Shown here one piece after another: positions 7,726-15,639 of a DNA stretch of 64,000 nucleotides. Source of the stretch: Alphaproteobacteria bacterium (GTDB lineage Bacteria > Pseudomonadota > Alphaproteobacteria > CACIAM-22H2). The notes beneath the pieces are model-generated. The model searched no databases and was not told the DNA's origin. It saw only the letters and a list, made by a program, of their open reading frames with translations. The position numbers and the translations under genes were made by a program. The stretch covers positions 1-64,000 of the forward strand of contig JAEULA010000065.1 of NCBI GenBank assembly GCA_016793165.1, read 5' to 3'. Position 1 is the first letter of the stretch; each line of letters begins with the position of its first letter.

Positions 7726-8538
7726 CTAGGCGCGCCAGCGCAGGAGTCGGCGTTCCAGCGCCTTGAGGGCGCCGTTGAGCACGACGCCGGCGAGCGCCAG
7801 GACCGTCAGGCCGGCGAAGACGCCGGCCGTGTCGAACAGGCCGCTCGCCTGCCCGATGAGGAAGCCGATACCGCGGTTCGACGAGATCAGCTCGCTCACC
7901 ACCGCCCCGATCAACGCGTAGGGCACCGAGACCTTGAGGCCGGTCAGGACCCAGGCGGCGGCGGACGGCACGACCACGTAGCGCAGCTGCGCGAACGTGC
8001 CGCCGCCCATGATGCGCACCGCGTCGAGATGCAGCCGCTCGACCGCGCGCACGCCGGCGAAGGTGTTGAGGAAGACAAGGAAGAACACGATCGCCGCCGC
8101 CATCGCGATCTTCGACTCGATGCCGATGCCGAACCACAACAGGAACAGGGGCGCGAGCGCGATCTTCGGCAGGCAGTACACCGCCGTGATGTACGGATCG
8201 AAGATTCGCGCCAGGGTGTCGTTGCGCCCGAGCACGAACCCGCTCGCGAAGCCGAGGGTCGCGCCGAGGAGGAAGCCCAGCGCCATCGCCCGCAGCGTGT
8301 AGCCCGCGTGGAGGGCGAGCGTGCCGTCGCCGGTCCACTTCACGAGCTTGGCCGCGACGTCGCCCGGTGCGCTGATGAAGAACGGATCGACGAGCGGGCC
8401 CGAGGCGAGATGCCAGGCGCCGATGATCGCGACGCCCACCGCGAGCTGGCCGCCGCGGATGAGCCACGCGTTGACCGGCGCGTCGGCCTGCGGCGGCGCG
8501 CTCTCGCCGCCCTCGAGCGTTCCCGCGGGATCGCTCAT
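7726..8538 (-). CDS. ABC importer permease, NitT/TauT (SsuC/TauC-like) family
   Basis: A 270-residue inner-membrane permease with about six hydrophobic helices. The cytoplasmic coupling loop is in the region AVRIMGGGTFAQLRYVVVPS, a divergent EAA motif. Family length is about 250-280. The start ATG overlaps the stop of the ATPase gene in an ATGA junction, so translation is coupled. It forms the channel of a nitrate/sulfonate/taurine-type importer with the two genes upstream. Specificity cannot be assigned because these families also carry pyrimidine precursors, riboflavin and other small organics. Confidence 0.88.
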   Translation of the reverse strand: MSDPAGTLEGGESAPPQADAPVNAWLIRGGQLAVGVAIIGAWHLASGPLVDPFFISAPGDVAAKLVKWTGDGTLALHAGYTLRAMALGFLLGATLGFASGFVLGRNDTLARIFDPYITAVYCLPKIALAPLFLLWFGIGIESKIAMAAAIVFFLVFLNTFAGVRAVERLHLDAVRIMGGGTFAQLRYVVVPSAAAWVLTGLKVSVPYALIGAVVSELISSNRGIGFLIGQASGLFDTAGVFAGLTVLALAGVVLNGALKALERRLLRWRA

Positions 8539-9305
8539 GCGACCTCCCGGATCTCGGGCGCGAGCGCGTCCCACAGCGATTCGTAATGCGCCTGGAAGCG
8601 CGGCTCGAAGCGCACGCGGAACATGTCGCGCGGCCGCGGCAGCTCGATCGTCTCCATCCGCTTCAGCCGGCCGGGCCGCCCCGTGAACACGACGACGCGG
8701 TCGGCGAGCGCGATCGCCTCGCCGAGGTCGTGCGTGACGAAGAGGACCGTCTTGGCGGTGCGCGCGTGGAGCTGCGCGAGCTCCTGCGCGAGCACGAGCT
8801 TGAGCTGTGCGTCGAGCGCGCCGAACGGCTCGTCGAGCAGCAGCGTCTCCGGCTCGTACACCAGGAGCTGCGCGAGGGCGGCGCGCTTGCGCATGCCCCC
8901 GGAGAGCTCGCGCGGGTAGGCATCGGCGAAGCCGGCAAGTCCGACGCGGGCGAGCTGCTCGCGGGCGCGGTCGCGCGCCGCCTGGCGGCCGACCCCGCGC
9001 AGCAGCAGCGGCAGCATCACGTTGGCCTCGGCCGTGCGCCACGGCAGCAGCGCATCGGCTTGCGTCATGTAGCCGACGTCGCGGTTGACGTCGCTCACGG
9101 CGCGGCCCGCGTAGCGCACCGAGCCTGCCGACGGTCTCATCAGCCCCGCGACCATGTTGAGCAGCGTCGACTTCCCGCAGCCCGACGGCCCGATCAGCGC
9201 CACGAACTCGCCGCGCGCGACGGTCAGCGACGCCTCGGCCAGCGCCTCGACGACGCGGCCGCGCGCGACGAAGCGCTTGGCGATCCCGGCAAGCTCGATC
9301 TGCAT
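8535..9305 (-). CDS. ABC importer ATP-binding protein, NitT/TauT (SsuB/TauB-like) family
   Basis: A 256-residue nucleotide-binding subunit. Walker A is GPSGCGKSTLL, the signature is LSGGMRKRAALAQ, Walker B is LLLDEPFGALD, and a switch histidine is in VTHDLGEAI. It is the middle gene of a three-gene operon, 16 bases after the binding-protein gene and overlapping the permease start by 4 bases. It powers import by ATP hydrolysis on the cytoplasmic face. Confidence 0.9.
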   Translation of the reverse strand: MQIELAGIAKRFVARGRVVEALAEASLTVARGEFVALIGPSGCGKSTLLNMVAGLMRPSAGSVRYAGRAVSDVNRDVGYMTQADALLPWRTAEANVMLPLLLRGVGRQAARDRAREQLARVGLAGFADAYPRELSGGMRKRAALAQLLVYEPETLLLDEPFGALDAQLKLVLAQELAQLHARTAKTVLFVTHDLGEAIALADRVVVFTGRPGRLKRMETIELPRPRDMFRVRFEPRFQAHYESLWDALAPEIREVA

Positions 9306-9321
9306 CGCGGGGCGCCGGGCG

Positions 9322-10389
9322 TCAGCCGCGGGCGGCCGCCTCGGCGAAGCGCATGTCGTAGGCGTCCGCGTATTTGAAGGTCGCGGGCACGCCGCTCTGC
9401 CCGAGCAGCTTGAGCTCGCGATCGAGGAACTCGACGTTGAGACGGAACTGCGCCTCGCTGACGACGGGCGACTTCGAGTAGATCGAGCGCTCCGACGCGA
9501 AGGAGCGCTCGAAGAGCTCGGCGTCCATGTCCGAGAAGAACGCCTTCGCCCAGGTCTTGAAGGCCTCGGGATTGTCGTTGATGACCTTCAGCGCCGCGCC
9601 GAGCGCCTTCACGTAGGCCTGCAGCTGCGCCGTCTTCTCCGCCATCATGCGATCGGTCACCGAGACGGCGATGTAGAGGTAGTCCGCGAGCTGCGCCGGC
9701 GGATTGCGCGTCATGTCGAAGAGATAGGCACCGGCGAAGCGCTGCACGGCGAGGTCGGAGGTCGGGGAGGAGAGGGTGAAGCCGTCGATCACGCCGCGCT
9801 CGAAGCCGGCGAGCATCGCCGGTCCGCCGCCCTGGATGCTGACCAGCTCGCAGTCGCGATTGGGATCGAGGCCGCCGAGGCCGAGCAGGTAGCGGAACAG
9901 CGAGTCCGGCGCCGCGCCCGGGCCGGTGGTGCCGAGCTTGAGCCCCTTGAGCACGGCCACCTTCTGCGCGACCGGCGAGCCCTCGGTGACTCCGGCCTTG
10001 TCCATCAGCGCCTTCTTCACGACGACGTGGCTCGCGTACTTGTTCACCATGCCGGCGATCATCTTCACCGGCCGGCCGAGGATCTGGACGCGCATGGTCT
10101 GGGTCGCGGCGCCGAGCAGCACGTCCGTCGCGCCGGACAGCAGGCCGTCGGTATTGACGCCGCGGCCCGTCGCGGTCGCGGCGATCTTCAGCCCGTTGCG
10201 CTCGTAGTCGCCGTTGCCCATCGCGAAATCCTCCGCGGCCCAGAGCCAGGACTTGGCGGTGGAGCGCAGGCTCTTGAGCTCGGCCGGAGCCTGACCGCGC
10301 GCCAGCAGCGGCACGAGGGCGCCCGCCGATCCGAAGAGCAGGCCGGCCTTGAGGGCGTCGCGGCGGTCGATGGCGTCGAAGCGTGGCAT
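9322..10389 (-). CDS. ABC importer substrate-binding protein, NitT/TauT family
   Basis: A 355-residue periplasmic binding protein. The N terminus RRDALKAGLLFGSAGALVPL is a twin-arginine-like export signal, followed by a two-lobe periplasmic fold of NMT1/SsuA type (for example GLKLGTTGPGAAPDSLFRY). It is first in the operon with the ATPase and permease. It shares a 162-base divergent region with a GMC oxidoreductase, so the importer may bring in that enzyme's substrate or a related compound (inference from position only). Confidence 0.82.
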   Translation of the reverse strand: MPRFDAIDRRDALKAGLLFGSAGALVPLLARGQAPAELKSLRSTAKSWLWAAEDFAMGNGDYERNGLKIAATATGRGVNTDGLLSGATDVLLGAATQTMRVQILGRPVKMIAGMVNKYASHVVVKKALMDKAGVTEGSPVAQKVAVLKGLKLGTTGPGAAPDSLFRYLLGLGGLDPNRDCELVSIQGGGPAMLAGFERGVIDGFTLSSPTSDLAVQRFAGAYLFDMTRNPPAQLADYLYIAVSVTDRMMAEKTAQLQAYVKALGAALKVINDNPEAFKTWAKAFFSDMDAELFERSFASERSIYSKSPVVSEAQFRLNVEFLDRELKLLGQSGVPATFKYADAYDMRFAEAAARG

Positions 10390-10432
10390 GGCGGTCTCTC
10401 CCGGGATTCGTCATGGCCCTGACGGGCGCGGG

Positions 10433-10447
10433 CTTGGTATAGCCAAG
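10433..10447. promoter_or_regulatory. Inverted repeat CTTGG-N5-CCAAG in the divergent importer/GMC promoter region
   Basis: The 162-base region between the divergent importer operon and GMC gene contains a perfect 5-base inverted repeat with centre TATAG. It may be an operator serving one or both directions. It is short enough to be chance. Confidence 0.2.
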
Positions 10448-10551
10448 ATCGCGGCACGAGGCAGCCGGTCTCGCGGCGCGCGGTGCGCGCGCAAGGTCGG
10501 GACGGCGACGCGCCGGCGGGGACGTGCGCGCGACAGGCGGAGCGGGTTCAG

Positions 10552-12195
10552 GTGGACGACGTCGAATTCGACTACGTCATCGTCGGCGGCGGCACCGCCG
10601 GCTGCGTCCTTGCGGCACGGCTCGGCGAGGATCCGAGCCTGCGGATCGCGGTGCTCGAGGCCGGCGGCCGCGACTGGAATCCGGTATTCCGGATCCCGCT
10701 GATGACGGGCGTGCTGCTGCGCAATCGCTACGCGAACTGGTTCTACCACACCGAGCCTGAGCCCGATCTCGGCGGCCGGCGCATCTTCTGGCCGCGCGGC
10801 AAGGTGCTGGGCGGCTCGTCGTCGATCAACGGCATGGTCTATGTGCGCGGGTTGCCGTCGGACTTCGACACCTGGGCGCAGTTCGGCCTGCCGTCGTGGT
10901 CGTGGGACCGCGTGCAGCCCTATTTCCGCCGCTCCGAGCGCTACGACGGCGGCGGCGACGCGACCCACGGCGCCGACGGGCCGTTGCGCACGTCGCGGCC
11001 GCCGTCGTCGAGCCCCGCCTCCGACGCCTTCGTCGCGGCGGGACGCCAGGCCGGCTTTCCGGAGTCGACGGATTTCAACGGGCCGTCGCCCGAGGGGGTC
11101 GGCCGCTACGACTTCAACATCTCCGGCGGCCAGCGCTGGAGCACGGCGCGCGCCTTCCTCGCGCCGGCGCTGCGTCGCGGCAATGTCCAGGTCGTCACGC
11201 GCGCGCATGCGCTGCGCATCGCCCTCGAAGGCCGTCGCGCGGTCGCGGTCGAGGCGGCCGTGCGCGGCAAGCCGCAGCTATTCCGCGCGCGGCGCGAGGT
11301 CCTGCTCTGCGGCGGGGTCGTCAACTCGCCGCAGCTGCTGCTGCTTTCCGGCATCGGCGACGCCGACGCGCTGCGCCCGCTCGGCATCACGCCGGTCCAC
11401 GACCTCAAGCCGGTGGGACGCAACCTGCAGGACCACCTCCTGGTCCGCGTCGAGCACGTCTGCACGCAGCCGGTGACGCTGCACGGCCTGATGCGCTTCG
11501 ATCGCGCCGCGCTCGCATTCATCTCGGCGCTGGCCTTCAGGCGCGGGCCGATGACCCGCTTCCCGCTGGAGGCCGGCGGCTACCTCAAGTCCGACAGGGC
11601 GCTCGATCTGCCCGATCTGCAGTGCCATTTCCTGCCGGGCCTCTCGACCGCGGCCCTGCGCCTGCCGGGCCTGAAGCCGCCGAAGCTGCGCCATGACGGC
11701 CACGGCTTCTTCGCCAATGCCTATCAGATGCGGCCCGAGAGCCGCGGCGAGCTGACGCTGGCGAGCGCCGATCCGATGGCGCCTCCGCGCATCCAGCCGC
11801 GCTATCTCTCCGCCGTGAAGGACCGCCTGGTGATGCGGCGGGCCGTCGAGCTGCTGCGCGAGATCTTCGCGCAGCGCGCCTTCGATCCGTTCCGCGGTGA
11901 GGAGCTGTCGCCCGGGCCGGCTGTGCGCACGCCCACGCAGATCGACGAATGGGTGCGCAACAACGCCGACACGGTGTTCCACGCCGCCGGCACCTGCCGC
12001 ATGGGTCCCGGCGTCGATGCCGTGGTGGATGAATCGCTGCGCGTGCACGGACTCGAGGCGCTGCGCGTCGTCGACGCCTCGATCATGCCGACGATCACCA
12101 GCACCAACACCCACGCCACCGCGATCATGATCGCCGAGCGCGCGGCGGACCTGATCCTCGGCCGCGCGCCGCCGGCGCCGGCCGCGGCGGGCTAG
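10552..12195 (+). CDS. GMC-family oxidoreductase, choline dehydrogenase-like
   Basis: A 547-residue FAD enzyme. The N-terminal dinucleotide fold is YVIVGGGTAGCVLAARL, the FAD turn is VLEAGGRD, and GMC signature 1 is GGSSSINGMVYVRG. Signature 2 is around VVNSPQLLLLSGIG. The C-terminal catalytic His and Asn are in FHAAGTCRMGP and STNTHATAIM. The GTG start at 10552 follows GGAG at 9-base spacing and puts the nucleotide-binding fold at the usual distance from the N terminus; the open frame upstream to 10483 looks like leader sequence. It oxidises an unidentified alcohol in the cytoplasm or at the membrane. Its 3' end overlaps the convergent chemoreceptor by 4 bases. Confidence 0.9.
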   Translation: MDDVEFDYVIVGGGTAGCVLAARLGEDPSLRIAVLEAGGRDWNPVFRIPLMTGVLLRNRYANWFYHTEPEPDLGGRRIFWPRGKVLGGSSSINGMVYVRGLPSDFDTWAQFGLPSWSWDRVQPYFRRSERYDGGGDATHGADGPLRTSRPPSSSPASDAFVAAGRQAGFPESTDFNGPSPEGVGRYDFNISGGQRWSTARAFLAPALRRGNVQVVTRAHALRIALEGRRAVAVEAAVRGKPQLFRARREVLLCGGVVNSPQLLLLSGIGDADALRPLGITPVHDLKPVGRNLQDHLLVRVEHVCTQPVTLHGLMRFDRAALAFISALAFRRGPMTRFPLEAGGYLKSDRALDLPDLQCHFLPGLSTAALRLPGLKPPKLRHDGHGFFANAYQMRPESRGELTLASADPMAPPRIQPRYLSAVKDRLVMRRAVELLREIFAQRAFDPFRGEELSPGPAVRTPTQIDEWVRNNADTVFHAAGTCRMGPGVDAVVDESLRVHGLEALRVVDASIMPTITSTNTHATAIMIAERAADLILGRAPPAPAAAG

Positions 12196-13865
12196 GCCGC
12201 GCGCACGCGGTCGAGGAAGGTCCCGACTTGGGCGCGGAGCGTCTCGGCCTGGACCGAGAGCTCGCCCGCGGCGCCGAGCACGCCCGCAGCGGCGTCGCCG
12301 GTGTGGTGCGCGGCCTCGGTCACCGCCGCGATGCTCTGCGCCACGGTTTTCGTGCCCTCGGCGACCTCGCCGACATTGCGTGCGATCTCCCGCGTCGCGG
12401 CGTTCTGCTCCTCGATCGCGGCGGAGATCCCGGTGGCGGTCTGGTTGAGCGCGCTGATCGTCTTGCGAATCGACTGGATCGCGCCGACCGACTCCCGCGT
12501 CGCGCCCTGGATGGCGGCGATCTGGCCGGTGATGTCCTCCGTCGCCTTCGCCGTCTGGTTCGCGAGGCTCTTCACTTCCGCCGCCACGACCGCGAAGCCC
12601 TTGCCCGCCTCGCCGGCGCGCGCCGCCTCGATCGTCGCGTTGAGGGCCAATAGATTCGTCTGCGCGGCGATGTCGCTGATCAGCTTGACCACGTCGCCGA
12701 TGCGCACGGCCGCCTCGGCGAGACTCTGGATCTTCGCATCCGTCGTGCCGGCCTCGGTCACCGCCCGGGCCATGACCTCGGCGGTCTGGGTCGTCTGTCG
12801 TCCGATCTCGGCGACAGAAGCCGACAGCTGCTCGGTCGCCGACGCGACAGCCTGGGTGTTGGCCGCGGAGGCTTCGGTGACGCGCGAGACCGTCGCGCTC
12901 TGCTCCGACGCCTGGGACGCCGTCCCGCGCATGGCCTCGGCGGAGCGGTGCAGCTCCGTCGCCGCGGCGGACACGGTGGTGACGGCGGCGGCACTGGCCG
13001 CCTCGAATTCCGCGACGGCCTTGGCCATCGCCGCCGCGCGCGCCGTTTCGCGCTGGCGTGTCGCCGCCTCGGCGGCGGTGAGGCGCGCGGCCTCCGCGAG
13101 CCCGTCGCGGAAGCGTTGCAGCGCCGCCGCCATGGAGCCGATCTCGTCCCGGCGCCCCACCGCCGGAACCGGGGTGTCGAGCCCGCCGGCCGCAATCGCC
13201 TCCATCGCCCCGACCATGCCGCCGAGCGGCGCGATCACGCCGCGGGTCACGATCAGGCCGCCGCCGACCAGCAGGGTTATGGCGAGGGCCGCGAGGGCGA
13301 TCTGCACGCCGCGACTGAGCGCCAGCGTCGACTGGGTCGCGGCGACCTCGGTCTCGACAACGCGCAGCTGCAGGTCGACGAGGGCGCCGATCCGCTCGGT
13401 CACGGGATCGATCGCCGGATAGAGATTCCCGACGACGAAGCCGTCGAGCGCGGCCCGGTCCTTGGCGACGACCGTGGCGCGCAGCGTCGCGACGGCCTGG
13501 TCGGCGGTCGCCATCAGGCGCCTGGCGTCGGCGACGAGGGCGGCCTCCTCGGGCGTGAGATAGGTGCCGACATAGGCCGACCACTCGCCGCGGATCCGCG
13601 TCGTCGCCTCGTCGATCGCGGTGAGTCCGGCGGGCCAGTCCATGCCGCCGTTGCGCAGCTTGTGCGCGGTGTCGACGATGTTCACGGCGTACATGTCCGA
13701 GACGATCTTGAGCTGCTTGAGCGGGATGACCCGGTCGTCCTGGACGGTGCGAAGGGAGTCGCGGCTCACCACCAGGGTGGCCCAGGCGATCGCGACGATG
13801 GCGACCACGAGCAGGCCGAGCGAGAGCAGCACGGCGAGGAGCTTCGAGCGGATCGTCAGGGGCAT
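12192..13865 (-). CDS. Methyl-accepting chemotaxis protein
   Basis: A 557-residue transmembrane chemoreceptor. TM1 is at about 8-33, followed by a four-helix-bundle periplasmic sensor of about 150 residues, TM2 at about 186-208, a HAMP linker, and a long helical signalling domain. The CheA/CheW-contact hairpin tip is intact (QTNLLALNATIEAARAGE). It probably controls swimming toward or away from a small ligand. No other chemotaxis gene lies nearby, so it works with a system encoded elsewhere. Confidence 0.92.
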   Translation of the reverse strand: MPLTIRSKLLAVLLSLGLLVVAIVAIAWATLVVSRDSLRTVQDDRVIPLKQLKIVSDMYAVNIVDTAHKLRNGGMDWPAGLTAIDEATTRIRGEWSAYVGTYLTPEEAALVADARRLMATADQAVATLRATVVAKDRAALDGFVVGNLYPAIDPVTERIGALVDLQLRVVETEVAATQSTLALSRGVQIALAALAITLLVGGGLIVTRGVIAPLGGMVGAMEAIAAGGLDTPVPAVGRRDEIGSMAAALQRFRDGLAEAARLTAAEAATRQRETARAAAMAKAVAEFEAASAAAVTTVSAAATELHRSAEAMRGTASQASEQSATVSRVTEASAANTQAVASATEQLSASVAEIGRQTTQTAEVMARAVTEAGTTDAKIQSLAEAAVRIGDVVKLISDIAAQTNLLALNATIEAARAGEAGKGFAVVAAEVKSLANQTAKATEDITGQIAAIQGATRESVGAIQSIRKTISALNQTATGISAAIEEQNAATREIARNVGEVAEGTKTVAQSIAAVTEAAHHTGDAAAGVLGAAGELSVQAETLRAQVGTFLDRVRAA

Positions 13866-13976
13866 TCAGGACCTCGCGGGACGAACCGGCGCAGGCGGCA
13901 CCGGCAGGGAGGTCCCGACTATCGTTCAGGGAAGGCTGACGGAGGATTACGCGCGACTCTCCGCCGCGGCCGCGAT

Positions 13977-14312
13977 TCAGACGATGTCGTCGTCGAACTT
14001 CAGCAGCGGCGTGTCGCGGTACTGGCGGCGCAGGCTGGCCCGGGCTTCGAGCTTGCGTCGCACGGCTTCGGGCAGCTCCTCGGTGCGGATGACGCCTTTG
14101 GTCGCGAGCAGGTCGACGAGGTCCTCGACCACGCGCACGAGGTCCGCATCGGTCCCGCGCAGGCTTTCGAGCAGGGCGGTTGCGTGCGCCGCCCGCCGCA
14201 CGAAGGCGAGGACCTCGGCCGCGTCGGGCGCGAGGAATTCGAGCGCCGTCGCGGTCGGCTGATCGCGCAGCCTGGCGATGGCGCCGCGGTCGTCGCGCTC
14301 CACATACGGCAT
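13977..14312 (-). CDS. Small conserved-looking protein at the end of the type I secretion operon
   Basis: A 111-residue acidic, helix-rich soluble protein with no signal peptide, beginning MPYVERDDRGAI. Residues 45-85 are largely amphipathic helix (AAHATALLESLRGTDADLVR and onward), and the tail ends in an acidic patch. It starts one base after the HlyD-family gene stop, so it is almost certainly co-transcribed with the exporter. The opening MPYV-RD with a Gly-Ala-Ile turn resembles small proteins often found beside alphaproteobacterial type I exporters. Function unknown; an accessory role or chaperone for the secreted substrate is a guess. Confidence 0.65.
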   Translation of the reverse strand: MPYVERDDRGAIARLRDQPTATALEFLAPDAAEVLAFVRRAAHATALLESLRGTDADLVRVVEDLVDLLATKGVIRTEELPEAVRRKLEARASLRRQYRDTPLLKFDDDIV

Positions 14313-14313
14313 G

Positions 14314-15639
14314 TCAGCGCTCGCGCAGCGCGCGGTCGCGCGCCTTGAGGATCGGCTTGAGGAGGTAGTCGAGCACCGTCTTGCGTCCGGTCAGGATCTC
14401 GACGCCCGCGGTCATGCCCGGAATGATCGGCAGCGGGGAGTCGTCGGGCCCGAGATGGGCCTTGGCGGTGCGCAGGCGGACGCGGAACCAGCGTTCGCCG
14501 CGCTCGTCCTGGATCGTGTCCGCGCTGATCTGCTCGAGCTCCGCCTTCAGGCCGCCGTAGATCGCGAAGTCGTAGGCGGTGATCTTGATCACGGCCGGCT
14601 GCCCCGGTCGCACGAAGGCGATGTCGGCGGGCCGGATCTGCGCCTCGACCAGCAGCGAGTCCTCGAGCGGCACGACGTCGACGATGTCCTGGCCGGGCCG
14701 GATCACGCCGCCGACCGTCGTGATCTTGAGTTCCTTGACCGTGCCGCGGACGGGCGAGCGCACCTCGGTGCGCGTGACCCGGTCGCGGTCGGCCAGCAGC
14801 TTCTCGGTCACCCCGGCGAGCTGCGCGCGCTTCTGGTTGAGGTCGGCATTGGCGTCGGAACGGAACGTGGCGCCGCGCTCCTCGAGGCGCTTGCGGGCCT
14901 CGGCCAGCGCCGAGCGCGAGCGCGGGACCGCGAGTTCGGCCGCCGTGAGCTGGCCCTGCAGGTCGCTGATGCGCTGCTGGATGCGCACGAGCTCGAGGCG
15001 CGCGGCCGAGCCGCGGGCGACGAGGGGCTCGACGATGGCGAGCTCGGACTGCGCGAGGCCGCGCGAGCGCTCGAGCGCGGCGATCCGGCCCTCGAGCTCG
15101 GCGATCTCGTTGCGGCGCTGGTCGACCTGGTCGCGGATCACGGCGAGCTGGGCATCGAGCTGCTCGGCGCGCGTGCGCATGAGCCGGCGCTCGGACTCGG
15201 CGATCTCCGGGGCCGCGCGCAGGAGCTCGTCGCTGAAGCTCGGCGCCGCGGCGCCGGTGATCTCGGCCTCGAGCCGCGCGATCGCGGCCTGGAGGGCGAA
15301 GGCCTGGGCGCGGTTGCCCTGGAGGTCGGCCTCGGCCGCGGTGTTGGCGATGCGCACGAGCACGGCGTCGCGCGCGACGATCTGGCCCTCGCGCACGAGG
15401 ATCTCAGAGACGATGCCGCCCTCGAGATTCTGGACCACCTGCACGCGCTGCGACGGGATCACGCGGCCGTCGCCGCGCGTCACCTCGTCGAGCGCCGCGA
15501 TCGACGCCCACCACAGGAACCCGCCGATGAAGACGACGACGAGCGCGCTCACCGCCCAGCCGAGCCGGCGGATCGCGGCATTGCTCGCGCCGGTGCCCGG
15601 CGGGGCGAATTCGGCCTCGACGATGCCCCGCAGGTTCAT
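14314..15639 (-). CDS. HlyD/LapC-type periplasmic adaptor of type I secretion
   Basis: A 441-residue membrane fusion protein. There is a short cytoplasmic N terminus, one TM at about 27-47, a biotinyl-lipoyl half (VSEILVREGQIVARDAVLV), a long coiled-coil hairpin at about 125-275, the second lipoyl half (VRSPVRGTVKELKI) and a beta-barrel end (GMTAGVEILTGRKTVLDYLL), which is the HlyD C-terminal signature. The start ATG overlaps the ABC gene stop (ATGA). It bridges the inner-membrane ABC exporter and the TolC-like channel at 18221. Confidence 0.92.
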   Translation of the reverse strand: MNLRGIVEAEFAPPGTGASNAAIRRLGWAVSALVVVFIGGFLWWASIAALDEVTRGDGRVIPSQRVQVVQNLEGGIVSEILVREGQIVARDAVLVRIANTAAEADLQGNRAQAFALQAAIARLEAEITGAAAPSFSDELLRAAPEIAESERRLMRTRAEQLDAQLAVIRDQVDQRRNEIAELEGRIAALERSRGLAQSELAIVEPLVARGSAARLELVRIQQRISDLQGQLTAAELAVPRSRSALAEARKRLEERGATFRSDANADLNQKRAQLAGVTEKLLADRDRVTRTEVRSPVRGTVKELKITTVGGVIRPGQDIVDVVPLEDSLLVEAQIRPADIAFVRPGQPAVIKITAYDFAIYGGLKAELEQISADTIQDERGERWFRVRLRTAKAHLGPDDSPLPIIPGMTAGVEILTGRKTVLDYLLKPILKARDRALRER

